64,000 nt of DNA from an uncultured Bacilli bacterium (GTDB taxonomy: Bacteria; Bacillota_I; Bacilli_A; RF39; UBA660), in NCBI GenBank assembly GCA_934098395.1, contig CAKOOM010000003.1, positions 124,001 through 188,000 of the forward strand, written 5' to 3'. Positions 1-7,433 of this stretch are shown here, one piece after another. The notes beneath the pieces were generated by a model. That model worked only from the letters and a program-made list of their open reading frames with translations, did no database searches and had not been told where the DNA came from. Position numbers and translations under genes: made by a program. Within the stretch, counting starts at the first letter, position 1, and the number at the start of each line of letters is the position of its first letter.

Positions 1-2
1 AT

Positions 3-989
3 GATATACTTGCATACTATGTATGGATACCTCGCTATAAATATAAAATATGGACTACGACAACAAGTAGTACTGGTAGTGAACAAACAATCGATATTGT
101 ATTCGAAGATAAAACAACTGCTAAATCAACCGGTACCACAGTGAATGACTATTTAACGCATCCAGCTTTCACTTTTGGTGATACCGAACTAAATGGTATC
201 TGGGTAGGTAAGTTTGAAACAACTGGTAATGCCACAACCCCAACCGTAAAACCTAATTTACAACCATTAACAAATAAGAAAGCGAGCGTGCAGTTTTCAA
301 TAGCCCAAAAATTTGGCACCAGTACATACGGTTCCACATCAAAAATAGACGCTCACATGATGAAGAATAGTGAGTGGGGAGCTGTTGCTTATTTATCACA
401 CTCTAAATATGGTGTAAATAGAGAAGTATATAACAATAATTCAAGTAGTTATATTACCGGAAGAAGTGGAGGGAATGTTGGTGGAAGTACGGCAATTAAC
501 ACCGTATATACCGACCAAACTTCTACGACACAATATAATAGATATGGATTTTATACATGGGATGGATATTTACTTGATTATAATACCAATACGAAGTCAT
601 CAACTCATGACATGAGTAAGGTAGCTAGTACTACCGGTAATATTACTGGTGTATATGATATGTCAGGTGGTGTAGACGAATTTGTAATGGGTAATTATAA
701 TAATACGTTAGGAAGTTCAGGTTTTAGTACACTGCCAGATAGTAAGTATTATGATACATATTCCATAACAAGTAATAGTTCATGTACGATTGCAACATGT
801 GGTGGCCATGCCTTATTTGAAACAGCTGGCTGGTATAGTGATTACGAATACTTTGTTTATTCCAGTGCTCCGTGGTTCAGACGTGGTGACTACGGCAGCG
901 TGGCTAAATCGGGTGCGTTCAGCTCGGACATCACAGATGGTGATGCGGCCGCCAACGTATCGTTTCGCTTGGTTTTGTCCGCTGCTTGA
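3..989 (+). CDS. DGR-type variable surface protein, C-type lectin/FGE-like fold (5' end outside window)
   Basis: The reading frame is open from nucleotide 3, so the gene is cut by the left edge; a GTG at 141 is internal, because the codons before it encode residues matching the paralogue at 51970-53742 (shared VWIPRYKYKIW and THPAFTFGDTELNGIWVGKFE). 328 codons are visible. The FGE/C-type-lectin-like domain shows EWGAVAYLSHSKYG, GVYDMSGG and a terminal PWFRRG...VSFRLVLSAA segment. The last 45 or so codons are GC-rich, unlike the AT-rich rest, and differ from the paralogue mainly at adenine-type positions, the signature of DGR mutagenesis. Inference: a secreted ligand-binding protein diversified by a reverse transcriptase encoded elsewhere. 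The FGE-like fold is not expected to be an enzyme here. Confidence 0.85.
   Translation, partial: DILAYYVWIPRYKYKIWTTTTSSTGSEQTIDIVFEDKTTAKSTGTTVNDYLTHPAFTFGDTELNGIWVGKFETTGNATTPTVKPNLQPLTNKKASVQFSIAQKFGTSTYGSTSKIDAHMMKNSEWGAVAYLSHSKYGVNREVYNNNSSSYITGRSGGNVGGSTAINTVYTDQTSTTQYNRYGFYTWDGYLLDYNTNTKSSTHDMSKVASTTGNITGVYDMSGGVDEFVMGNYNNTLGSSGFSTLPDSKYYDTYSITSNSSCTIATCGGHALFETAGWYSDYEYFVYSSAPWFRRGDYGSVAKSGAFSSDITDGDAAANVSFRLVLSAA
828..959 (+). other. DGR variable region 1 (VR1)
   Basis: Codon alignment with 53578-53712 gives about 40 substitutions plus one codon gap; in about 33 one of the two copies carries A, as expected if both derive from a template with A at these sites (typically AAY codons: GGC/AAC, GCC/AAC, GCC/TAC, AGC/TAC, GAT/AAT). 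Intervening codons such as TGG TAT AGT GAT, CCG TGG, CGT GGT and GGT GCG TTC are identical. Boundaries are by eye. Confidence 0.8.
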
Positions 990-996
990 GCGTAGC
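960..996 (+). other. candidate IMH (initiation of mutagenic homing) block of VR1
   Basis: 37 nt following VR1, GC-rich and identical to 53713-53749. It spans the last codons and the TGA stop, and ends in a short inverted repeat (GCTGC, six-base loop, GTAGC, with one G-T pair) at 981-996. Position and invariance fit the IMH and the adjacent hairpin known from DGR targets. Conserved sequence continues about 50 nt past the stop. Confidence 0.7.
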
Positions 997-1069
997 AAAT
1001 TAATCTGACGAGGCAATACAAATATTTAGATAGGTGATTAACTACGAAATAGAAAAATGGGTTTTGTAG

Positions 1070-1105
1070 GCGTCCATTTTGCCTCTTTTTTTGCAAAATG
1101 GACGC
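1070..1105. terminator. 13-bp perfect inverted repeat after the DGR target
   Basis: Arms GCGTCCATTTTGC and GCAAAATGGACGC enclose a 10-nt pyrimidine loop containing seven T. The stem is strong, but the T-run lies in the loop and not after the stem, so it is not a standard terminator. It may end the transcript of the upstream gene or serve another role. A second hairpin, ATGTCAAA/TTTGACAT, lies at 1147-1177. Confidence 0.45.
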
Positions 1106-1200
1106 ATGGTGTAAATGGCGTAAATGTCAATATCAAAACTTAAAAAATGTCAAAGTTAAAAACTTATAGTTTGACATCCAGGTAGTTTAAATTTTTTATG

Positions 1201-1236
1201 AAAAAGTGTAAAATATATAGACACTTTTTCTTTTTG
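1201..1236. terminator. bidirectional intrinsic terminator
   Basis: AAAAAGTGT and ACACTTTTT arms (1201-1209, 1221-1229) are followed by CTTTTTG. It insulates the variable-protein gene from ezrA. The 989-1312 gap otherwise holds only hairpins and the ezrA promoter/RBS area. Confidence 0.6.
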
Positions 1237-1311
1237 TTAAAAAACACTATAAAAAAATAATATTTTATGATAAAATATATTATGTATAAAAATGCCCAAG
1301 GAAGTGATTAA

Positions 1312-3018
1312 ATGAATAAATTATTAAATATTCCGATGATTATTTTTTTAGTTGCCTTTATAACACTTATTGTGGTATTAATAGTAATTACTAATAAAAA
1401 GCAAAAGAAATATAAACAAACTATTGAAAAGTTAGATTATGAAAAAAACAAATTAATTGGTGTACCAATCCTAAGTGAATTATCAAAAGTCAAAGAATTA
1501 GTAAAAACTGAAGATTTAAAACAAAAACTTTCCGATTGGGATGAAACATTTAAAGATATTAAAGAAGTAAAAATAGACAATTTAACAGATTTGATTACCG
1601 AAGCTGACTTCTTAGTAGAAAGACACGATTATAAAAATGCTCTTAAAAAAATTGCTTTCATTGAAATGAACTTAGAAAGCCTAAAGAAAAAAACTGAGTC
1701 TCTTCTTGAAGAAGTTAGAGTAATAACTAAATCAGAAGAAAGAAATAGGTCTATCATTACAAAGTTAAAAGCTATGTACCGTGAATCAGAATCTAAATTT
1801 GAAAGAACTAAAAAAGATTATGGACCATTAACTGATAGTATTGAAAAGTATTTAGAAAATATTGATAAATCATTTAAAAAATTTGAAAATTATATGGATA
1901 AAAATGATTACGTATCCGTAGAAAAAATAGTCGTAGACTTAGAAAAAGATATTAATACCTTGAAAAATTACTTAGAAGTTACTCCAGATTTAGTATTAAT
2001 AGCTACGATGATGATTCCTAATAAAATCGAAGAAACAAAAACATTATATTTCCGTATGCAAAGAGATGGTTTCCCACTAGACTACTTAAATATTGAATAT
2101 AACATTAAAGAAATTCAAACTAAAGTAGATAATATTATTGAAAATATGAAAAAGTTTGAATTAAAAGATTCAGAAGTAGAACTAAAAACTATGCTTGAGT
2201 ACTTTAATACTATCTTTAATAGTTTTGATAAAGAAAGAGAATCTAAAGATATCTTTAGAGAAAATATAAAGAAACTTAAAAAGAAACTTGAAGGTATTAA
2301 TAAAGTCGTATACGATATATATATTCAGATGGATGATATAAAAAGTACTTACGATTTATCTGATGCTGAAATATCTAAATTTAATATAATTAATAAAAAC
2401 TTAGAAAAAATAAATGAAGACTATAAAGTATTATTCGAACATGGTAAAGGAAGAACCTTTGCATACTCTAAACTAGTCGAAGAACTAGATGGATTAAGTA
2501 ATCGTTTAACTAGATTACAAGATGACCTAGATTATAGATTAAAATCTATTACCAGTATGAAAGATGATGAATATCGTGCTAAAGAACAATTAAATATGAT
2601 TCAAAATCTATTAATCCAATCTAAAAACAGATTAAAAGAATATAAAATACCAGTAATTCCTAGTAGTTATTACACTGAACTTGAAGAAGCAGGTGAAGCT
2701 ATTAGAGAAATAATTAAAGAACTAGCTAAAAAACCAATCGTAATTAAAATATTAAATGTTAGGGTAGATACCGCTAGAGACTTAGTATTTAAAATATATA
2801 ATAAAACTAATGATATTGTAAAAAGTGTTATTGCTTGTGAACAATTAATTATGTATGGAAATAGATATCGTACAACCTATGAAGAAATAGATAAAGCACT
2901 TAATGAAGCTGAAGATTTATTTAGAAAAGGGAAGTATAAACAATCTATGGATACCTCAATTAAAGCTATCAAAGAAGTAGATGAAAATTTCTTGACAAAA
3001 TTAGACATTGATATCTAA
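1312..3018 (+). CDS. ezrA: septation ring formation regulator EzrA
   Basis: 568 residues, close to the usual length of about 560. One N-terminal membrane segment (about residues 8-27, IPMIIFLVAFITLIVVLIVI) is followed by a long, highly charged helical region typical of EzrA's spectrin-like repeats, with no catalytic motif. EzrA is a membrane-anchored FtsZ-binding protein that limits aberrant Z-ring formation and links division to wall synthesis in Bacilli. The start has an upstream GGAAGTG at good spacing. It is preceded by a terminator and followed by two low-complexity membrane proteins in the same direction. This gene is one of the best arguments for a Bacilli host. Confidence 0.88.
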   Translation: MNKLLNIPMIIFLVAFITLIVVLIVITNKKQKKYKQTIEKLDYEKNKLIGVPILSELSKVKELVKTEDLKQKLSDWDETFKDIKEVKIDNLTDLITEADFLVERHDYKNALKKIAFIEMNLESLKKKTESLLEEVRVITKSEERNRSIITKLKAMYRESESKFERTKKDYGPLTDSIEKYLENIDKSFKKFENYMDKNDYVSVEKIVVDLEKDINTLKNYLEVTPDLVLIATMMIPNKIEETKTLYFRMQRDGFPLDYLNIEYNIKEIQTKVDNIIENMKKFELKDSEVELKTMLEYFNTIFNSFDKERESKDIFRENIKKLKKKLEGINKVVYDIYIQMDDIKSTYDLSDAEISKFNIINKNLEKINEDYKVLFEHGKGRTFAYSKLVEELDGLSNRLTRLQDDLDYRLKSITSMKDDEYRAKEQLNMIQNLLIQSKNRLKEYKIPVIPSSYYTELEEAGEAIREIIKELAKKPIVIKILNVRVDTARDLVFKIYNKTNDIVKSVIACEQLIMYGNRYRTTYEEIDKALNEAEDLFRKGKYKQSMDTSIKAIKEVDENFLTKLDIDI

Positions 3019-3077
3019 TTGCAAATTATATGAATTTGTGTTAATATATATATTATAAGAATAAAGGGAGTGATATT

Positions 3078-3947
3078 ATGAATATTAAAGATTTTTTAAT
3101 TGAAAACTATATATGGATTTTGGTGGTTATCTTATTATCTATTGTAACTATTATTGGATTCTTAGCAGATAAGAAAAGAGTGAAAAATAAAAAAGAGGAA
3201 GTACCAGCAAATAATGGAAATAATGCCAATGCTACGACTATTCCTGATAATTCAAATAATTCTAATCCAGTAAATACTGGAATAAATTATCAAACCAATT
3301 CTAATCAACAGTTTGATAGTCTAAATATGCCTTTGCCACAAGCCAATATAGATATACAACCAGTGGCTCCAGTTGGTCCTACTGAACCAATAGGACCTCA
3401 AGCACCTATCCAAAATACAATGCCTAGTCCAATTGAACCGGTTAATACATCACCTGCGCCAGAACCAATGTATCAGCCATTATCAGAACAGTCTCCAAGT
3501 TTTAAAGAGCCAACTCCAAGTGCATCACCTATGATGCCATCTTACTCTAATCCACAACCTCCAGTATCACCTATTACTGGAGCACCCGTTGAAAATAGTG
3601 GAGTAGTAGAACCAACAAATTTTGTAAATCAACCTAATTATATAACTCCTACTGCCACACAACCAAGCCCAATAAATAATCAAAGTATTCAACCTAATAT
3701 GGCATCAAATGAGAATGTTTATAATAACCAAATGAATAATAACTATCAAAATCCACAACCAGTAACTCCAAGCCAAATGCCATATCAGAGTCAACCAACA
3801 AATACAATACCTACACCAATACCATCACCAGTACCTGTAGAACCAACAAAAATAAATACTCCACAACAACCAACACCTATGCCAAATCAACCAGTATCTT
3901 TCGTATATGGTCCACAAAATAACCAAAACAATAATCAAAATATGTAG
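3078..3947 (+). CDS. N-anchored membrane protein with long Pro/Asn/Gln-rich tail, unknown function
   Basis: 289 residues. An N-terminal membrane segment (about residues 11-29, YIWILVVILLSIVTIIGFLA) and a short basic stretch are followed by about 240 residues of low complexity dominated by P, N, Q, S and T, with no recognisable fold. The start has GGGAGTGAT at good spacing. It lies directly after ezrA and 9 nt before another low-complexity protein with opposite topology, so the three are probably cotranscribed. I do not recognise the family; a role at the division site is only an inference from position. Confidence 0.7.
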   Translation: MNIKDFLIENYIWILVVILLSIVTIIGFLADKKRVKNKKEEVPANNGNNANATTIPDNSNNSNPVNTGINYQTNSNQQFDSLNMPLPQANIDIQPVAPVGPTEPIGPQAPIQNTMPSPIEPVNTSPAPEPMYQPLSEQSPSFKEPTPSASPMMPSYSNPQPPVSPITGAPVENSGVVEPTNFVNQPNYITPTATQPSPINNQSIQPNMASNENVYNNQMNNNYQNPQPVTPSQMPYQSQPTNTIPTPIPSPVPVEPTKINTPQQPTPMPNQPVSFVYGPQNNQNNNQNM

Positions 3948-3956
3948 GGAGGATTT

Positions 3957-4463
3957 ATGAATAATAACTTAAATAATTATAATAACCTTACAAGAAATAA
4001 TAATCCATATCCATCTCCCCAAGCACCAAACACTCAAAATCAATACAATCAAAATCAATTTGTTAACACCCAATATCAAACTCCAACTTATCAAAATCAA
4101 GTAAATCCTTACCAAACACCTAATAATTTAGGACAATTAAACAATAATCCCATTCCCAATCAAATACCAAATAATCAAAATGCTTCCGAGCAAGTAACTA
4201 ACAATGTTGCTCCACAACCAAATAATATTACTAGTCCTAGTGATGTTAACAATAATAATTTAATTAATGAACTAAATGTTGCTGGTAGTTATAATAATAT
4301 TGAAAAACAAGATATAACTCCTACAGAAAATAAGCCAAAAACAAAAAAGACAGTTACAATTAACAAAGAGTTAAAAACTCTTATGATAATTGTCGCTATC
4401 CTCTTAGTATTTATATCCTTTATGCCTATTGTCTTTGATTTCTTTAGAAGTTTAGCTAGCTAA
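3957..4463 (+). CDS. tail-anchored Asn/Gln-rich protein, unknown function
   Basis: 168 residues. The first 125 or so are N/Q/P-rich and probably disordered, then a basic stretch (KPKTKKTVTINKELK) precedes a single C-terminal membrane segment (LMIIVAILLVFISFMPIVFDFF), which makes it a tail-anchored protein with its disordered part in the cytoplasm. Strong SD GGGAGG just before the start. The composition is shared with the preceding gene and with the N-terminus of the protein at 37784-39091. Its 3' end overlaps by 8 nt the convergent gene at 4456-4758. No function can be assigned. Confidence 0.7.
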   Translation: MNNNLNNYNNLTRNNNPYPSPQAPNTQNQYNQNQFVNTQYQTPTYQNQVNPYQTPNNLGQLNNNPIPNQIPNNQNASEQVTNNVAPQPNNITSPSDVNNNNLINELNVAGSYNNIEKQDITPTENKPKTKKTVTINKELKTLMIIVAILLVFISFMPIVFDFFRSLAS

Positions 4464-4758
4464 TTACTGATAATTTAACTACTAAATCATAATTATCATC
4501 ATCAGCCATAATATTTTTATGAACTTGATTACATTTTAAACACTTATAAATAATCTTATAAGTGTTTTTATATTTTTCAATACCAATAGGTTTCATTAAA
4601 CCACAGCATTCATTCATTCTATCACCCGGCATAATATCAACATGTCTTGAATATAAACAATTCGGGCAATGATCCCTAGCCGTATAATTTAACTTTGAAA
4701 CCTCATATCCACAATTTAAACAAATAAACTCCTCATCCATCATTTTAAATCTCTTCAT
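4456..4758 (-). CDS. RNHCP domain protein (zinc-ribbon-like)
   Basis: 100 residues with two pairs of CxxC-type cysteines (FICLNCGYEV and HCPNCLYS) and a later YKCLKCNQVH pair. The stretch around RDHCPNCLYSRHVD...PGDR...GLMKPIG matches the RNHCP family, a small uncharacterised domain thought to bind zinc and possibly nucleic acid. It is the only minus-strand gene in the first 19 kb, convergent with the preceding gene and divergent from comN-secDF. The start is preceded on the minus strand by AGGTGATATG. Function unknown. Confidence 0.75.
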   Translation of the reverse strand: MKRFKMMDEEFICLNCGYEVSKLNYTARDHCPNCLYSRHVDIMPGDRMNECCGLMKPIGIEKYKNTYKIIYKCLKCNQVHKNIMADDDNYDLVVKLSVIS

Positions 4759-4826
4759 AAATACATATCACCTGTAAAAATTTTATCAAAATATTAATAA
4801 ATTGTCTACATAATCACCATTATTAC

Positions 4827-4856
4827 TTGTAAATTACTTCTCTTTTGGTATATAAT
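4827..4856 (+). promoter_or_regulatory. sigma-A-type promoter of comN-secDF
   Basis: TTGTAA (4827-4832), 18-nt spacer, TATAAT (4851-4856), 17 nt before the comN start. This leaves a very short 5' leader. Confidence 0.55.
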
Positions 4857-4873
4857 TAAATCATGGTGGTTTT

Positions 4874-5107
4874 ATGGAGTTTACAAGTCTTAAACAATTA
4901 TATCAAAAACTATTACCAGCCTTTGCTGTAAAAAAAAGATTAATATCCATTACTAAATATAAACATATAAATAACGAAGATATATGGCGATACTTAGTAA
5001 AAACAAAATGGTCGAATAGTTACAACCTACAACTATCAGATATCATAAATGACATAATAACCATTGAAGTAGACAAAGTTAACACATTTTTAGGAGGAAC
5101 AAAATGA
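4874..5107 (+). CDS. comN: ComN-like post-transcriptional regulator
   Basis: 77 residues. The pattern LYQKLLPAFAVKKRLI...INNEDIWRYLVKTKWSNSYNLQLSDIINDIITIEVDKVNTFL resembles the Post_transc_reg/ComN (YrzD) family, and comN lies next to secDF in Bacillus subtilis, as here. In B. subtilis ComN is linked to post-transcriptional control of the comE operon and to the division site. The stop overlaps the secDF start as ATGA, indicating translational coupling. No membrane segment. The call rests on length, sequence pattern and synteny. Confidence 0.7.
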   Translation: MEFTSLKQLYQKLLPAFAVKKRLISITKYKHINNEDIWRYLVKTKWSNSYNLQLSDIINDIITIEVDKVNTFLGGTK

Positions 5108-7350
5108 AAAAAACAAAACTAATTATAGGAACATTCTTAGTATTATTACTATCATTTGTATGTTGTTATTTTATTAGTCCATTACTAAATAAAATAAATT
5201 TTGGACTAGATTTACAAGGTGGATTTGAAGTATTATACGAAGTAAAACCCTTAAAAGAAGAAGATACTCTAACCCAAGATATGTTATATTCAACATATAA
5301 ATCTATTCTTAAAAGAATTGATGTTCTTGGCGTATCAGAACCAGAAATAACTATCGAAGGAACAGACCGTATCAGAGTAAAATTAGCAGGTATAACTAAT
5401 GCTGCTGATGCCAGAAACACTATCTCATCAACTGCTGTATTATCATTCAGAGACTACAGTGACAATCTTTTAATGACTAGTGACGTTCTTGGAGGACAAG
5501 CTAAAGTGACTACTGATTCCAAAGGAAAACCAGCAGTAAGTTTAAAAATAAAAGATACTGATAAATTTTATGAAGTAACTAAAAGAGTAAAAAATATGAC
5601 AAACAACATCATGGTAATCTGGCTTGATTATGATGAAACAACTGACTCATATCGTAAAGAAATGGCTAAATGTGGAACAAACGAATCACACTGTCTATCT
5701 GGAGCTAGAGTAGACCAAGCCTTTGCCAGTGATGTAATAATTCAAGGTAACTTTACCAAAGAAGAAGCCACAAAATTAGTAGAATTAATAAACTCTGGAG
5801 CCCTACCAACTAAACTAACAGAAATATCATCTCGAACAGTTGAAGCATCTTTTGGAGCAGATTCTCTAAACAAAACCCTAACAGCCGGAATAATTGGAAT
5901 AATCTTAGTAATTGTATTAATTACTGCCATATATCGTTTCTCAGGATTCATTGCCAGCTTTGGCTTAATCCTATACACATTCCTATCATTCTTAATATTC
6001 TATCTAATTAATGGCGTATTAACCTTACCTGGAATAGCAGCTATGTTACTAGGTATTGGTATGGCCGTAGATGCTAACGTAATATGCTTTGAAAGAATAA
6101 AAGAAAACCTATTAATAGGAAAAAGCTTAAAAGAATCATTTGATATTGGTAATAAAAGTAGCTTTACCAGCATAATAGATGCCAATGTTACAACAATCAT
6201 TGCTGCTATCATTATGTTTATCCTAGGACAAAGTTCAGTAAAAGGTTTTGCTACTATGTTAATTATCAATATTATCGTAACCATCTTAGTAATGGTATAC
6301 CTAGTAAAATATATCTTAAAACTATTTGTTAAGACAAACTTCTTTGATAATAAACCTGGATTATTTATCGGAGTTAATAAAAAGAAAATAGAAAAAAGTA
6401 AAGAAGTACGCATACCATTTGCTAAATTAAATATTGTAAAACATCAAAAAATATTTATTACAGCTACCATTGTTCTATTTGTAATAGGTATAACTATGTT
6501 TGTAACCACTAAAGCTAACTTTGGTGTAGACTTTACCGGTGGTACTAGTATAACTATTAACAATAAAGATGCTGACATTAATAAAATAGAAAAGTTATTA
6601 ACTGATGAATCATATAAAATAGAAAAGAGTAGTACTAATGATAAAGAAATTAATATAACTATTTCTGAAACTCTAAATAAAGATGAAATAGCTAAGTTAA
6701 CAAATACTCTAAAAGAAGATTATAAACTAGATAGTAATATCTACGTAGTAAGTAAAGTAGTAAAACAAGAATTAGTAAAAAATGCCGTTAAGTCATTAAT
6801 AATAGCTAGCATTGGAATAATTATCTATGTAGCTATCAGATTTAGATTTAACTATGCCGTAAGTGGCGTTGTAGCTCTAATACACGACGTAGCCTTTACA
6901 TTCCTATTCTTTGCTGCTACTAAAATACAAATAGATTCTATCTTTATAGCAGGTATTCTTACCATTATTGGTTACAGTATAAATGATACTATTGTAACAT
7001 TTGATATGATAAGAGAAAACTATAAAAACAAATATAAAAATAATATCACTAAACCAGAAGATTTAGATGAATTAGTAAATATCAGTATTCGTAGAACCTT
7101 ATTTAGAAATATCTTAACAACAGTAACTACCATAATTCCAGTAATAGTTTTAATATTCCTAGGTTCTAAAGAAATACTAAACTTTAACTTATCACTTTTA
7201 GTAGGTTTCATTGCTGGTGCATATTCATCAATCTTCATCTCTAATATGCTATGGCTAAAATTAGAAAAAAGAAGAATAAGTCAACCAAAGAAAAAACATG
7301 ATGACAATGATGAAGTTGAAGAACTTAAAGTAAGAGGAATAAACTGCTAA
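5104..7350 (+). CDS. secDF: fused protein translocase subunit SecDF
   Basis: 748 residues. Fusion of SecD and SecF, as in B. subtilis. The SecD half starts with a membrane segment and GLDLQGG (from about residue 34), has its periplasmic-type P1 domain, then five membrane segments with GIAAMLLGIGMAVDANVICFERI. The SecF half has NFGVDFTGG near residue 473 and DVAFTFLFF...IDSIFIAGILTIIGYSINDTIV near the end. SecDF uses the ion gradient to pull proteins out of the SecYEG channel after SecA action; secA is at 19811. A hairpin terminator follows the gene. Confidence 0.95.
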   Translation: MKKTKLIIGTFLVLLLSFVCCYFISPLLNKINFGLDLQGGFEVLYEVKPLKEEDTLTQDMLYSTYKSILKRIDVLGVSEPEITIEGTDRIRVKLAGITNAADARNTISSTAVLSFRDYSDNLLMTSDVLGGQAKVTTDSKGKPAVSLKIKDTDKFYEVTKRVKNMTNNIMVIWLDYDETTDSYRKEMAKCGTNESHCLSGARVDQAFASDVIIQGNFTKEEATKLVELINSGALPTKLTEISSRTVEASFGADSLNKTLTAGIIGIILVIVLITAIYRFSGFIASFGLILYTFLSFLIFYLINGVLTLPGIAAMLLGIGMAVDANVICFERIKENLLIGKSLKESFDIGNKSSFTSIIDANVTTIIAAIIMFILGQSSVKGFATMLIINIIVTILVMVYLVKYILKLFVKTNFFDNKPGLFIGVNKKKIEKSKEVRIPFAKLNIVKHQKIFITATIVLFVIGITMFVTTKANFGVDFTGGTSITINNKDADINKIEKLLTDESYKIEKSSTNDKEINITISETLNKDEIAKLTNTLKEDYKLDSNIYVVSKVVKQELVKNAVKSLIIASIGIIIYVAIRFRFNYAVSGVVALIHDVAFTFLFFAATKIQIDSIFIAGILTIIGYSINDTIVTFDMIRENYKNKYKNNITKPEDLDELVNISIRRTLFRNILTTVTTIIPVIVLIFLGSKEILNFNLSLLVGFIAGAYSSIFISNMLWLKLEKRRISQPKKKHDDNDEVEELKVRGINC

Positions 7351-7356
7351 AGTATT

Positions 7357-7384
7357 AAGCTATCAAATTTGATAGCTTTTTGCA
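7357..7384 (+). terminator. intrinsic terminator after secDF
   Basis: Arms AAGCTATCA and TGATAGCTT with an AATT loop (7357-7378) followed by TTTTG. The 22-nt element is a perfect palindrome. Confidence 0.75.
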
Positions 7385-7433
7385 AATTATAATGATATAA
7401 TAAATTAATAATAGAGAAATTGAGGTGTTAAAT

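Noticed and set aside
141..989. GTG at 141 as the start of the first gene
   Set aside because: In-frame codons from nucleotide 3 encode sequence conserved with the paralogue (VWIPRYKYKIW and following), so the gene begins left of the window.
1000..1310. Possible template repeat of the DGR after the first target
   Set aside because: Read against both variable regions, this stretch contains only hairpins and AT-rich sequence; there is no VR-like or IMH-like segment.
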